A stretch of 54,981 nt of DNA from Megalodesulfovibrio gigas DSM 1382 = ATCC 19364 (GTDB lineage Bacteria > Desulfobacterota > Desulfovibrionia > Desulfovibrionales > Desulfovibrionaceae): the NCBI RefSeq assembly GCF_000468495.1, contig NC_022444.1, forward strand, positions 482,728-537,708. Reading direction: 5' to 3'. Below, piece by piece: positions 1 through 9,030 of this stretch (within the stretch, counting starts at the first letter, position 1; the number at the start of each line of letters is the position of its first letter). Both the position numbers and the translations under genes were made by a program. The notes beneath the pieces were generated by a model. The model saw only the letters and a list, made by a program, of their open reading frames with translations. It was not told the origin of the DNA and made no database searches.

Positions 1-48
1 CTTTCTTTAGAAAGGTTTTCCCCCGAGAACTTCTTTCAAAGATAATCT
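1..48. repeat. Dispersed terminator-like palindromic repeat, copy A (partial)
   Basis: Just after the stop of the leftward qmoD-like gene the minus strand reads a short T/A-rich lead, a run of G, AAAACCTTTCT and then its mirror, so the window edge seems to cut a long hairpin in half. The same module (CTTCTTTCAAAGAT next to a CCCCC/AAGG palindrome) recurs at 16376-16415, 16473-16518 and 54935-54981. Position directly behind a gene suggests a transcription terminator. The complete hairpin lies partly outside the window. Confidence 0.55.
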
Positions 49-51
49 GCC

Positions 52-792
52 CTAGAAGCCGAAGCCGTCGCTGGACGCCCCAGAGGCGCCGAAACCGAAG
101 TCGTCGGGCACGGCAGAGGCTTCCTCGGCCGGAGCAACATCTGCAGCAGCAGCGTCCCCAGCGGCAGCAGCCGCACCGGCCACCGCGCCCAGGGGCACGG
201 ATGCCACGGCATCCTTGAGCGCCTTGGTGACGATGTCCTTGATGGTGGCGTTGATGTCGTCTTCGGCCACAGGGACCATGCCCTTGAAGCCGGCCACCTG
301 GGCCTTGAGGTCGGCCACGTCCTTGGTCAGACCGTCCACCTTGCCCTTGAGCTGGGTGGCTTCCTTCTCGAACTTCTCGGCCTTGGCCTTGTAAGGCGCC
401 ATTTCCGCCACCTTGGCTTCCATGGCGGCCACCTTGGCCTGGGCGTCGGTCACTGCAGCGTTGCTGGCGGCCACCTTGTCCAGCACCATGACGATGCCGG
501 CCATTTCATCGGCGGGAATGGCTTCCAGGGAGGCGTTTTCGCCGCCCAGGCGCGCGCATTCCTTCTTCAACCAGTCGTCATAGATGGCGGCAGGATTCAC
601 CACCGTGTTCATCAGGGCCGGCAGCTGGCTGCCCAGCCAGGCTTTCACCAGCGGACGGACGAGGGTGGCTTCGTATTCGCACAGGCTGCGTCCGGTGAGG
701 AACTCCATGAGCTCCCTCTGTCCCGCGCTGCCTTTGCCCGTCCAGAGGGCCAGGATGGTTTCCATCTTCACCATCATGCGATTCTCAGACAT
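52..792 (-). CDS. qmoD: QmoD-like conserved protein of the apr-qmo operon
   Basis: A 246-residue soluble protein, last gene of the aprBA-qmoABC run, 39 bp after qmoC. The N-terminal third looks globular. Residues about 105-170 form a heptad-rich coiled coil (AQAKVAAMEAKVAEM). The end is Ala-rich with a repeated Phe-Gly tail (DDFGFG ... SDGFGF). There is no signal peptide, membrane segment or cofactor motif. In Desulfovibrio a small non-conserved gene downstream of qmoC is called qmoD, and this assignment rests on position and general form. A likely role is in assembly, or in contact between the Qmo complex and APS reductase, but no activity can be read from the sequence. ATG start with a purine-rich upstream stretch. 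Confidence 0.6.
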   Translation of the reverse strand: MSENRMMVKMETILALWTGKGSAGQRELMEFLTGRSLCEYEATLVRPLVKAWLGSQLPALMNTVVNPAAIYDDWLKKECARLGGENASLEAIPADEMAGIVMVLDKVAASNAAVTDAQAKVAAMEAKVAEMAPYKAKAEKFEKEATQLKGKVDGLTKDVADLKAQVAGFKGMVPVAEDDINATIKDIVTKALKDAVASVPLGAVAGAAAAAGDAAAADVAPAEEASAVPDDFGFGASGASSDGFGF

Positions 793-831
793 TGTGGGCC
801 TCCAATTGGAACATGCTTGATGATTGCGCGG

Positions 832-2013
832 TTAGACAGCCTTGCGGCCCAGGTAACGAGCGTATGCCAGCGCCGCCGTCCGGTACACCATGTGGCCCAG
901 CTTGGACCAGGGCAGATAGGCGATGAGCATGAACACCGACACCAAGTGCAGGTAGTACACGGGGTACGCCAGGTACTTGATGTTGGCCAGGCGCAGCAAC
1001 TGGCTGCCCATGCCCGTCAGGAACACCACCCAGATGACGCCCAGCAGGTACCAGTCATAGAAGGTGGATGCATGCTTGGCCTTGTCCTTGAGGACGCGGC
1101 TCACGGTGAGGCCCACAAGGCCCACGACGAGCAGCAGCGCGCCGATGTTGGCCAGCAGTTTCACCGGGTTGAACTGAGACATGGGCGTGTGGATGCCGTG
1201 GATGTGAATCCCCAGCGGCTCCAGGAACACCGGGCCCCAGTGGCCTGCCGCCACCACGCCGGTGACGGTGGCCAGGGCGATGAAGCCGAAGATCGTGCAC
1301 AAGTGGCCAATGCGGCGCAGGGTGAAGCCGCCGCAGTCGCTAAACTTCTTGTGCGGCAGAATCTCGTCCAGGAACAGTTCCACCAGCACGCGGATGGGGT
1401 TGGGCTTTTTACCGCCCAGGTACACCACCCCGCCTTCCGGGGCAAAGCTCTTGAGGAGCTTTTTCACCCCGCTGTAGAACTTGAAGACCATGAAGAAGAA
1501 CACCACCATGAAGATGGGGTCGATGGTGTAGTCGCCCGGGAAGAGCGACCCGAACACCACGTCACCGCCTTCCAGGGGGAAGGCGGTGCCTTTGATGGTG
1601 GCAACGATAATCCAGATGGCCAGGAACAGCACGGCCGGGATGCCAACAAGCACCGGCAGCCCCTTGGCCGAGCTCATGAGCTTGCCCATGAAGGACGGGC
1701 CCACGAGGTTGCGGTACGTCATGTTACGGATGGCGGCCAGGATGTCGCCGGGATTGGCGCCACGGGGGCAGAGGTCCGAGCAGGTGCCGCAGTTGTGGCA
1801 CAGCCAGACGTCGATATCCGTGAGCAGCCGATCCTTCAGGCCCCACTGCGCCCAGATCATTTCCTTGCGGGGATACGGATTCCCGCTGGGCGAAATGGGG
1901 CAGGCCACACTGCACGTGGCGCACTGATAGCACTTCTTGACCGACTCCCCGCCGACGGCCTGCAGTTCTTTGATGAACTCCAGGTCGGGGGTGATGCGAG
2001 GCATGGTGGTCAT
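832..2013 (-). CDS. qmoC: Quinone-interacting membrane-bound oxidoreductase subunit QmoC
   Basis: The membrane subunit that takes electrons from menaquinol and passes them to QmoAB for APS reduction. The N-terminal part (about residues 25-100) has two cysteine clusters for [4Fe-4S] centres, CYQCATCSVACP and CHNCGTCSDLCP, as in HdrC. The rest has about six hydrophobic helices with histidines placed as in NarI/DsrM-type cytochrome b, for example in the GHWGPVFLEPLGIHIHG region. The 393-residue length is normal. It follows qmoB by 12 bp. The start at 2013 has a strong purine-rich ribosome binding site (GAGGAGGGGGAG). A second ATG three codons on cannot be excluded. Confidence 0.95.
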   Translation of the reverse strand: MTTMPRITPDLEFIKELQAVGGESVKKCYQCATCSVACPISPSGNPYPRKEMIWAQWGLKDRLLTDIDVWLCHNCGTCSDLCPRGANPGDILAAIRNMTYRNLVGPSFMGKLMSSAKGLPVLVGIPAVLFLAIWIIVATIKGTAFPLEGGDVVFGSLFPGDYTIDPIFMVVFFFMVFKFYSGVKKLLKSFAPEGGVVYLGGKKPNPIRVLVELFLDEILPHKKFSDCGGFTLRRIGHLCTIFGFIALATVTGVVAAGHWGPVFLEPLGIHIHGIHTPMSQFNPVKLLANIGALLLVVGLVGLTVSRVLKDKAKHASTFYDWYLLGVIWVVFLTGMGSQLLRLANIKYLAYPVYYLHLVSVFMLIAYLPWSKLGHMVYRTAALAYARYLGRKAV

Positions 2014-2025
2014 CTCCCCCTCCTC

Positions 2026-4332
2026 TTAGTAGCCCTTGAAGGGGTTGGGGCCAAGCTTCATGACCAGCTTGAGGAAGTCTTCGATGAGGCCGGGCACCTT
2101 GTCGTATTCGTCGATGGCGATTTCGTACTGCTCCACGCGCTCGGGTTCGATGCCGAGCTGCTTCAGCGTCTCGGCGATGTTTTCCTTGCGGCGGTTGCAG
2201 ATTTCAGAGCCCTTGACGAAGTGGCACTGATAGTCGTCGCCGTATTTGCAGCCCAGGAGCACCACACCATCGGTGCCGCGGCTCATGGCGTCCTTGATCC
2301 AGATGGCGTTCACGGAACCCAGGCACCGCACGGGCATAATGCGCACGTAAGGGCTCCAGTGCAGGCCACGACGGGCCGCCATATCCAGGGCGGGGTAGGC
2401 GTCGTTTTCGCAGGCCATGATGAGCACGCGAGGACCGCCATTGTTGATGTCGTCCGGGATGGTGTACTGCTTGACCATGTCGGACATCATGCCGATGCCG
2501 TAGGTATCGAAGCTGATGACGCGTTCCGGACAGGCGCCCATGCAGGTGCCACAACGGCGGCAGCGGCTGAAGTTGGGCTTGGGCGTGCCTTTTTCGTCGT
2601 CATCCAAGGCGCCGAAGGGGCATTCCTCGGTGCAGCGTTTGCACTGGGTGCAGCGCACGAAGTTGAACACCGGGTAGCTCTGGTCGCCAGCCCGGGGATG
2701 CACGGCCACGCCGCGGTTGGCGCTTTCGATGGACTGGATGGCCTTGAGGGTGGCGCCGGCGGCGTCTTCCTCGGCGGCGTCCAGCATCATGGGCTGACGC
2801 ACCGCGCCCGCAGCGTACACGCCGGTGCGGCGGGTTTCGTACGGGAAGCAGATGTAGTTGGAATCGCAGAAGCCTTCGAAGAGGGCCAGATCCGGGAAGG
2901 TGGGACCCTGGCGATAATCGAAGTGCAGCACCGGCTCCTTGGCCGTGGTGGGCACCATGCCCGTGGGCACGACCACCAGATCCACCAGCACTTCCAGGTC
3001 ATGACCCAGCAGGGTGTTGGTGGCCTTGACCACCACGCCGCCGTCTTCTTCCACCACGTCGGCGATTTCGGCCTTGGTCATCATCACGCCGGGATTGTCC
3101 TGGGCGGCCTTGTAGAACCGCTCGTGCACGCCCTGGACGATCATGGAGTCATAGAAGACGTAGGCGATGCCGTCCGAGGGGTTGGCGTCGGTCACGTAGC
3201 CAGCCTGCTTGAGGGCCACGAGGCTGTTCACGGCAGTGGCCATGGGCAGGTGCTGATAGCCTTCCCACTGCTGTTGCTTGATTTCGGAGACTTCCACTTC
3301 GCCCTTGGGGTCGCCACCGGCGGCCGCCTCGGCAGAGAGGTTGCACTCGGCAAGGGTTTTGTAGATGGGGCCGGCAGGCTCGCACTTTTTGGGATTGAGG
3401 ATGAAGGCCACCTTCTTGGCTGGCGCGCCGTTGCTGGGGCGCTTGAGTGCCCCGGCCTTGGCCATCTTTTCGAACTCGCCGGTGGTCACCACGTCCTTGA
3501 TCTTGCCGTAGCCCAGGCATTCCACATACTTGGTGTCCTGCGCCACCCAGCCGGTGGCCAGCACCACGGAGCCCACGTTCACCGTGGTTTCCCCGGCCGG
3601 GCCCTTGATGGTGGCCACAAAGGCGCCGGGCATGCCGGAGAGCTTGGTCAGCTCGCTCTTGAGCTTGACGGCAATCTTGGCATTGGCTTCCACAGCGGCA
3701 ACTTTTTCTTCAATGCCGGTGGCATGCGCCGTGGTATGCGGGTACTTGAGGGGGACGGTCTTGAGCATGTTCAAGGCCGCGCCGCCCAGCTTGTCCGCGC
3801 GTTCCAGGAGCACCACGTCGTAGCCTGCGGCCGCGCTGTTCAGGGCTGCATGCAGGCCGGTCCAGCCGCCGCCCAGGACCAGGATGGTCTTGGTGGTTTC
3901 GAACAGTTCGGGCTGGGGCACCTTCATCTGCTTCAGCTTGACCATGGACATGCTGATGTAGTCCCTGGCCATCTGCATCATCAGCTCGGGGCCTTCCTCG
4001 CCAGCAGGGGCATAGGAGCCGTCAGGATTCATGTACGGCAGGATGCAGAGTTCGCGCAGGTTGCAGCGTTCCACCAGCACGTTGGGGCCGAAGCGATAGA
4101 ATTCCGAGTCGTAGCGGGGGGACGCGCCGCAGACGAGCACGGCGTCCGTCTCGCCATCGTCCAGATCTTTTTGAATGAGGGCGCGACCGGAGTCGCTGGC
4201 CAGGATGGCGTGGCTTTCCACCTTGGCCACCACACTGCCCCACTTCTTTTCCACAAACTCGGTCAACGCTTCCACGTCCAGCGCTGCGCCAAGGCAGGAT
4301 TTGTCAAAGTAGACGCCAATCTTCTCGGGCAT
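2026..4332 (-). CDS. qmoB: Qmo complex flavoprotein subunit QmoB (HdrA/MvhD-like)
   Basis: A cytoplasmic 768-residue FAD and Fe-S subunit that relays electrons between QmoC/QmoA and APS reductase. A nucleotide-binding fold with ILVLGGGWTGLHAAL lies near residue 150. Two ferredoxin-type clusters follow around residues 565-610 (CTQCKRCTEECP and CRRCGTCMGACP). The C-terminal part resembles MvhD, the small hydrogenase-linked iron-sulfur protein, with conserved cysteines in MPVRCLGS and LLGCKYGDDYQCH. It sits between qmoA (7-bp gap) and qmoC (12-bp gap). Start at 4332 preceded by GGGGAGG on the coding strand. No odd features. Confidence 0.95.
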   Translation of the reverse strand: MPEKIGVYFDKSCLGAALDVEALTEFVEKKWGSVVAKVESHAILASDSGRALIQKDLDDGETDAVLVCGASPRYDSEFYRFGPNVLVERCNLRELCILPYMNPDGSYAPAGEEGPELMMQMARDYISMSMVKLKQMKVPQPELFETTKTILVLGGGWTGLHAALNSAAAGYDVVLLERADKLGGAALNMLKTVPLKYPHTTAHATGIEEKVAAVEANAKIAVKLKSELTKLSGMPGAFVATIKGPAGETTVNVGSVVLATGWVAQDTKYVECLGYGKIKDVVTTGEFEKMAKAGALKRPSNGAPAKKVAFILNPKKCEPAGPIYKTLAECNLSAEAAAGGDPKGEVEVSEIKQQQWEGYQHLPMATAVNSLVALKQAGYVTDANPSDGIAYVFYDSMIVQGVHERFYKAAQDNPGVMMTKAEIADVVEEDGGVVVKATNTLLGHDLEVLVDLVVVPTGMVPTTAKEPVLHFDYRQGPTFPDLALFEGFCDSNYICFPYETRRTGVYAAGAVRQPMMLDAAEEDAAGATLKAIQSIESANRGVAVHPRAGDQSYPVFNFVRCTQCKRCTEECPFGALDDDEKGTPKPNFSRCRRCGTCMGACPERVISFDTYGIGMMSDMVKQYTIPDDINNGGPRVLIMACENDAYPALDMAARRGLHWSPYVRIMPVRCLGSVNAIWIKDAMSRGTDGVVLLGCKYGDDYQCHFVKGSEICNRRKENIAETLKQLGIEPERVEQYEIAIDEYDKVPGLIEDFLKLVMKLGPNPFKGY

Positions 4333-4339
4333 GATGCTG

Positions 4340-5575
4340 CTACCTCCCCTTCACCGAATTGATGGCTTTCATGGCCGCGCCCGTGGCAGACTGGGCGGAT
4401 TTCATCACATCGAGGGGCTTCTTGGCGCACCCGGCCACAAAGATGCCGCGTTCCTCGCCGCCGATGACAAAGCCGTCCTCGTCCATGGGCACGTCGAAAG
4501 GCAGTTTTGCCTCGGCCAGGCTCGGCTGCATGCCCGTGGCCAGCACCACCATGTTGTACGCCAGCTTTTTCTTGATGCCGCTGACGGCGTCTTCCACTTC
4601 CACGATCACATCGCCGCCCGGCCCGGCAGCCACACCGGCCACCTTGCCCTTGACGAGATTGATCTTCTCGTCCGCGCGCACGCGGCGCAGGAATTTGTCG
4701 TAGCGTTCGGGGGTGCGCATGTCGATGTAGTACACCGTGCATTCGCAGTCAGGGTACTGTTCGCGCAGGTACAGGGCCTGCTTGAGGGAGGCCATGCAGC
4801 AGATGTAGGAACAGAAATTCAAGTGGTTCTGATCCCGGGAGCCGGCGCACTGCACAAAGCAGATCTTTTTGGGAGCCTTGCCGTCAGAAGGACGGGTGAT
4901 GGCGCCGCCCGTGGGGCCGTTGGGGGAGGCCAGCCGCTCAAGCTGCATGTTGGAAACGCAGTTGGGCACGGAGCCGGCACCCAGATTGCTCAGCCGGGTC
5001 ACGTCGTACGGCTTCCAGCCCGTGGCGATGATGATGGCGCCGACTTCGAGTTCGATGTCTTTGGGGGAGTCGTTCAGATTGATGAACGGGCTCTTGGCGA
5101 GCTTCTTGGCGTCATCATCAGAAAGCCCTGTGGAATCGAGCACGTACCGGCTGGGGTAGGCGAAGGGGACATCCATGAACAGGGGCTTGCGGGGAGCCAG
5201 GCCCAGGTTGAAGCTGTCCTGCTGCTGGCCGGAGAGGCTCTCTGCCAGATTGGCCAGATCGGCGTTGGCCGCGGCGGTGTGGCGCGGGGTGAGCTTGACC
5301 GTGACGGTGTACTTGCCAGGGCCGCCGGCAACCTTGGAGACTTCGGCCTGCGTGAAGAACTTGACCCGGGGATTGTTCTTGATGCGCTGGTACTGGATTT
5401 CCAAGCCGCAGGAAGGGGGGCACAGCTTGGGGAAATATTTGTTGAGTTGCATGACGCGCCCGCCGAGATACGGGCCTTTTTCGACGATATAGACGTCGTA
5501 GCCGACTTCGGCGGCTTCAAGGGCGGCGGTGATGCCGCTAAAGCCGCCCCCCACTACGAGTATCGCTTGTGACAT
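4340..5575 (-). CDS. qmoA: Qmo complex flavoprotein subunit QmoA (HdrA-like)
   Basis: A 411-residue soluble FAD protein related to heterodisulfide reductase HdrA and partner of QmoB. The dinucleotide-binding motif ILVVGGGFSGITAALEAA stands at residues 5-22. A cysteine group, CAGSRDQNHLNFCSYICC, is typical of the family, and a second FAD-contacting segment near the end reads RGIFVAGCAKKPLDVMKSA. I chose the ATG at 5575 because it begins directly before the Rossmann motif and has an AGGAG just upstream (minus strand). A longer frame to 5677 adds 34 residues without similarity and would run into the aprA-qmoA hairpin. Confidence 0.94.
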   Translation of the reverse strand: MSQAILVVGGGFSGITAALEAAEVGYDVYIVEKGPYLGGRVMQLNKYFPKLCPPSCGLEIQYQRIKNNPRVKFFTQAEVSKVAGGPGKYTVTVKLTPRHTAAANADLANLAESLSGQQQDSFNLGLAPRKPLFMDVPFAYPSRYVLDSTGLSDDDAKKLAKSPFINLNDSPKDIELEVGAIIIATGWKPYDVTRLSNLGAGSVPNCVSNMQLERLASPNGPTGGAITRPSDGKAPKKICFVQCAGSRDQNHLNFCSYICCMASLKQALYLREQYPDCECTVYYIDMRTPERYDKFLRRVRADEKINLVKGKVAGVAAGPGGDVIVEVEDAVSGIKKKLAYNMVVLATGMQPSLAEAKLPFDVPMDEDGFVIGGEERGIFVAGCAKKPLDVMKSAQSATGAAMKAINSVKGR

Positions 5576-5677
5576 CGCACTCCTCCGGGCTGTGTTATGG
5601 CCAGACGGCAGAAAACGGCCTAGGCCCAGGCTCCGCCCGTGTTGCCGGAACCCAGGCGTAGACCATTTTTTTTGCAA

Positions 5678-5705
5678 GGCGGCTGCGGGTTGCCCCGCAG
5701 CCGCC
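5678..5705. promoter_or_regulatory. Perfect 12-bp hairpin between aprA and qmoA
   Basis: GGCGGCTGCGGG (5678-5689), loop TTGC, CCCGCAGCCGCC (5694-5705). It starts about 22 bp after the aprA stop on the minus strand. In that direction it is followed by TTGC and eight A, not by T, so it is not a classical intrinsic terminator. It may slow 3' decay of aprBA mRNA or partly reduce read-through into qmoA, letting the abundant reductase exceed the Qmo complex. The hairpin is seen directly; its role is inferred. Confidence 0.6.
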
Positions 5706-5727
5706 GAAGGCTCAGATCATCGACGAT

Positions 5728-7728
5728 TTAGGCGTCGGTGGGAATGATCTGGTAGTAGGGCTTCTTGAAGATCTTGGTTTCTTTCTTGGCCGGATCGTAC
5801 TTCGAGTTCACGAAGCACTTCCACTTGGAGTCGTCCAGGCCCAGGAAGTCCGCACGATAGTAGAAGCCGGGGTAGCGGGATTCTTCACGGAAGGCGATGT
5901 GCTGCATGTGCAGGCGCACGGTCCACAGGCGGTGGTAGTTTTCCCAGCAGCGCAGCAGTTCGTGCAGGTCGCGGGCAGCCAGCTTGAGGCTGTCTTCTTC
6001 CAGCATTTCCATCAGCCAGAAGCCCGTGTCCAGAAGGGCCTTGGAGGTGTTGTAGTACGTGCCCACACCACCGCCGTATTCGTCCGTGCACTTGATCAGC
6101 CGCATCATGAAGTTCTTGGGGCTGATGTACTCGGGGTTCACCACGGGGCAGGTGGAAGCGCCCTTGCCCTTTTCGTAGTTGTAGTAAGGACGGTAGATCA
6201 GGGTCTTCAGTTCTTCGGCAGTTTCGACGAATTCGGGCTTGAAGTCCTTATGGTCGAGGTACCAACGAACCATCTGCTTGCCGACGATGCGGCCTTCAGC
6301 ATGGGAGCCGGAGGAGAACTTGTGGCCGGAAGCGCCAACGCCGTCAGCGCAGGTCCACAGGCCTTCCACGGTGGTCATACGGTTGTAGACCTTGCCGTTG
6401 GCAGCGCGCACCTTGTAGTCTTCGGGAACCCAGGCTTCGTCGGGACCGGAAGCCCAGATGCCGCAGCAGCCGGAGTGGGAGCCGAGCAGGTAAGGCTCGG
6501 TGGGCATGATTTCGGAACCGCGTTCTTCAGGAGCGCAGTTGGTGGCAGCCCACAGGTTGGCCTGGCCCACGCACATGTCGAGGAAGTCTTCCCAGGCTTC
6601 AGCTTCGAGGTGCTTCTGCTGGGCAGGAGACATGGTGGCGAAGGAGGTCTGCAGGGCGGTCTTGGTGTCCATGTAAATGGGACCGCGGCCTTCGCGCATT
6701 TCACGCAGCATCATGTGGTTGCGCAGGCAGGTGGGGATGACGTGGCCCTTGGCGTAGCCGCGCTCTTCGTAAGGCTTGAGCATGGCACGGTTGGTGGCGC
6801 AGTAGTCTTCACCCTTGCAGTTGGTCGCCTTGGCCTTGAAGAGCAGGAACCAGGCGCCGACCGGACCGTAACCGTCCTTGAAGCGGGCGGGCACGAAGCG
6901 GTTTTCCATCATGGTCATTTCAGCGCCGACCTGAGCGCACATGGTGTAGGTGGAGCCGGCGTTCCACACGGGGTACCAGGCGCGACCCATGCCTTCACCA
7001 ACGGAGCGGGGACGGTACACGTTCACCGCGCCGCCGCAGGCGACGACCATGGCGTTGGCTTTGAAGATGTGCACTTCGTTGGCACGCAGGTTGAAGCCCA
7101 CGGCGCCAGCGATGCGGTTGGGGGTGTTCTTGTCGAGGAGCAGCTTCACGATGAAGATACGCTCGATGATGCGGTCCTGACCCAGGGCGTTCTTGGCAGC
7201 TTCAGCGACGATGACCTTGTAGGATTCGCCGTTGATCATGATCTGCCAGCGGCCGGAACGCACGGGCTTGTCGCCGTTGCGCAGGCTCTTGCCGGCAGCC
7301 TTGGCCTGAGCGCCGTCCAGGTTGTGGCCGTGCTCGTCCTTGATCCACACGGGCAGACCCCATTCTTCGAACAGATGCACGGAGTCGTCAACGTGGCGGC
7401 CCAGGTCATAGATGAGGTCTTCGCGGACGAGGCCCATCAGGTCGGTGCGGACCATGCGGACGTAGTCGTCGGCGTTGTTGTCGCCAAGGTAGGTGTTGAT
7501 GGCGGAGAGGCCCTGGGCCACGGCGCCGGAACGCTCGAGGGAGGCTTTGTCCACCAGCAGGATCTTGGCTTCAGGGGCGTACTTGTCAGCCCAGCGCACA
7601 GCTTCGAAAGCAGCGCCGCAGTTGCCCATGCCGCCGCCGACCATCAGCAGGTCAACGCTGTGCTCGACGATGATCGGTTCGGCAATAGCCACACCGCGGG
7701 GGGTCTCTTTAGACGGAATCTTAGGCAT
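5728..7728 (-). CDS. aprA: Adenylylsulfate (APS) reductase alpha subunit
   Basis: The FAD-containing catalytic subunit that reduces APS to sulfite and AMP in the cytoplasm, the second step of dissimilatory sulfate reduction. The 666-residue length matches Desulfovibrio AprA. The FAD-binding segment VDLLMVGGGMGNCGAAFEA begins near residue 28, and the substrate-site region carries RSGAVAQGLSAINTY and the conserved CLRNHMMLREMREGRGPIY. There are no membrane or export signals. The start MPKIPSKE at 7728 is preceded by AGGAG on the coding strand. It lies 79 bp after aprB and is followed by a strong hairpin and qmoABC. Orientation of the block is away from sat. Confidence 0.98.
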   Translation of the reverse strand: MPKIPSKETPRGVAIAEPIIVEHSVDLLMVGGGMGNCGAAFEAVRWADKYAPEAKILLVDKASLERSGAVAQGLSAINTYLGDNNADDYVRMVRTDLMGLVREDLIYDLGRHVDDSVHLFEEWGLPVWIKDEHGHNLDGAQAKAAGKSLRNGDKPVRSGRWQIMINGESYKVIVAEAAKNALGQDRIIERIFIVKLLLDKNTPNRIAGAVGFNLRANEVHIFKANAMVVACGGAVNVYRPRSVGEGMGRAWYPVWNAGSTYTMCAQVGAEMTMMENRFVPARFKDGYGPVGAWFLLFKAKATNCKGEDYCATNRAMLKPYEERGYAKGHVIPTCLRNHMMLREMREGRGPIYMDTKTALQTSFATMSPAQQKHLEAEAWEDFLDMCVGQANLWAATNCAPEERGSEIMPTEPYLLGSHSGCCGIWASGPDEAWVPEDYKVRAANGKVYNRMTTVEGLWTCADGVGASGHKFSSGSHAEGRIVGKQMVRWYLDHKDFKPEFVETAEELKTLIYRPYYNYEKGKGASTCPVVNPEYISPKNFMMRLIKCTDEYGGGVGTYYNTSKALLDTGFWLMEMLEEDSLKLAARDLHELLRCWENYHRLWTVRLHMQHIAFREESRYPGFYYRADFLGLDDSKWKCFVNSKYDPAKKETKIFKKPYYQIIPTDA

Positions 7729-7807
7729 TTCGTGACTCCTGAATGCGTTCTTTATGCATCAAGTTGTGTTGATGACGTGCGTGTTATGCAGTCATGCCCA
7801 ACCGCGA

Positions 7808-8311
7808 CTAGCGGTTGCCGCCTTCGCAGGGCAGGTCGAACCAGCACTGGGAGGTTTCGGCGTCGGCGATCTGCGCCTTCTGGCCGAGAGCCACCTGGGG
7901 AACGGTCAGGGCAGTCTCGGTGAAGAGCAGTTCGTTTTCCAGGTCGCCAGCTTCAGGCTTGCCTTCGAAGGGCTTGATGGAGCCTTCAGGCGTGGTGCGG
8001 ATGGGGAACTTGAAGCGCTTCACGGAACCATTGCGGAACTTGATGGTCCACATGATGTCTTCGGACCCACGCAGGGGGATACAGGTGCCGCCCATGGGAG
8101 CAAAGTCAGCGTAGGGGCGGGCAGTGATGGCGCCCTGGGGGCAGATCTTGATGCAGGAGTAGCACTCCCAGCAAGCTTCGGGCTCCTGGTTGAACGCCTT
8201 CATCTCTTCGGGGTCCAGAATCATCAGGTCGTTGGGGCAGATGTACATGCATGCGGTCTTTTCGCCGCCCTTGCAGCCATCGCACTTGGACGGATCCACG
8301 AACGTAGGCAT
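7808..8311 (-). CDS. aprB: APS reductase beta subunit (two [4Fe-4S] ferredoxin)
   Basis: The electron-transfer partner of AprA. The first ~80 residues hold two ferredoxin motifs, CDGCKGGEKTACMYICP and CWECYSCIKICP, which carry electrons to the AprA FAD. The remaining half is the beta-strand segment and C-terminal tail that wraps around AprA. The 167-residue length is normal for Desulfovibrio. First gene of the leftward aprBA-qmoABCD run, start MPTFVDPSKCDG with GGAGG a few bases upstream on the coding strand. Its leader could be several hundred bases if transcription starts near the palindrome at 8650. Confidence 0.98.
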   Translation of the reverse strand: MPTFVDPSKCDGCKGGEKTACMYICPNDLMILDPEEMKAFNQEPEACWECYSCIKICPQGAITARPYADFAPMGGTCIPLRGSEDIMWTIKFRNGSVKRFKFPIRTTPEGSIKPFEGKPEAGDLENELLFTETALTVPQVALGQKAQIADAETSQCWFDLPCEGGNR

Positions 8312-8649
8312 ATCAAGTCCTCCACAAGTATGGATTGATTGGGAAAATCCTCAAATTCCTCGTCCTGCGCTGCCATGGCGCCAGCACCCGGCCAGCCCAA
8401 AAGCCGACCAGCTGCCGACGCGAAAAAAAGCAGGCGGCCTCAACGGAAGCCCCCCGCCTCTTTACAACCAAACACCCCAGCCCCGCGCCACAAGCCTGCA
8501 ATGCCAGCTCCCCGGCACGCCAGCCCCGCGCAAGCAACCCACCACATGCCAACCCCGCTTGGTGTTTGCGGCACATGCGTGGTATTCTTATTGACTGGGA
8601 TCATTTTTTGTGAGCCATTCTAGGTGGTTAGAATTCAAGTTCCCGTGAC

Positions 8650-8667
8650 TTGTGAGATTAGTAACAA
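8650..8667. promoter_or_regulatory. CRP/FNR-type palindrome, candidate operator 1
   Basis: TTGTGA-GATTAG-TAACAA matches the general TTGTGA-N6-TCACAA form with one base off and is flanked by a further C/G pair. It is 339 bp upstream of aprB and about 500 bp upstream of sat. Regulators of this family (HcpR, Fnr-like) are known to control sulfate-reduction genes in deltaproteobacteria, though the site described for Desulfovibrio HcpR differs (TTGACC-N4-GGTCAA). The regulator here is unknown. Confidence 0.4.
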
Positions 8668-9012
8668 GGTGCGCGCAGACTGTCAAGACGAATCCGCAAT
8701 CCTGTCCGCCCTGTCATCTTCCGCATCACCTCTCCAGGAACTCGCCGTCGCCTCTTGCCATGCAGCATTATTAGGGGTAGGGTCCCTTCGACCTCAGGCC
8801 CCGCCCCCATGGCCAGCAATGCGATGCACAGGACACTAGCCCCATGCGGCACGCTTGGCAAGGGATTGCGAGACGCTTCACAAAGCATCGGGCCAGACGA
8901 CGCATTTTTTGTGTTGATTGAGGAATCATGCCCCCTGCTCACCTGTTTTGACAAATTTGCAAACCGCAAAATCTGACCCCCCAGGCATGCCCGCAAAAAA
9001 CGCCTTGACACC

Positions 9013-9030
9013 TTGTGGATTTTTTCACTA
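9013..9030. promoter_or_regulatory. CRP/FNR-type palindrome, candidate operator 2 (sat side)
   Basis: TTGTGG-ATTTTT-TCACTA fits TTGTGA-N6-TCACAA with two mismatches, one per arm. It lies 139 bp upstream of the sat start and overlaps the spacer of the possible -35/-10 pair TTGACA ... ACTAAT. A bound regulator would repress from there if that promoter is real, or activate a promoter further downstream. Weak on its own; two similar sites in one region raise the odds. Confidence 0.33.

Noticed and set aside
817-4362. Very long rightward open frame opposite qmoC/qmoB
   Set aside because: His/Gly/Val-rich translation without any domain; it is the antisense shadow of high-GC genes with strong codon bias. 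The same holds for long frames opposite aprA, aconitase, the PpiD-like gene and the RND pump.
5678-5705. Intrinsic terminator between aprA and qmoA
   Set aside because: In the direction of transcription the stem is followed by an A-run, not a T-run, so it was classed as a stability or attenuation hairpin.
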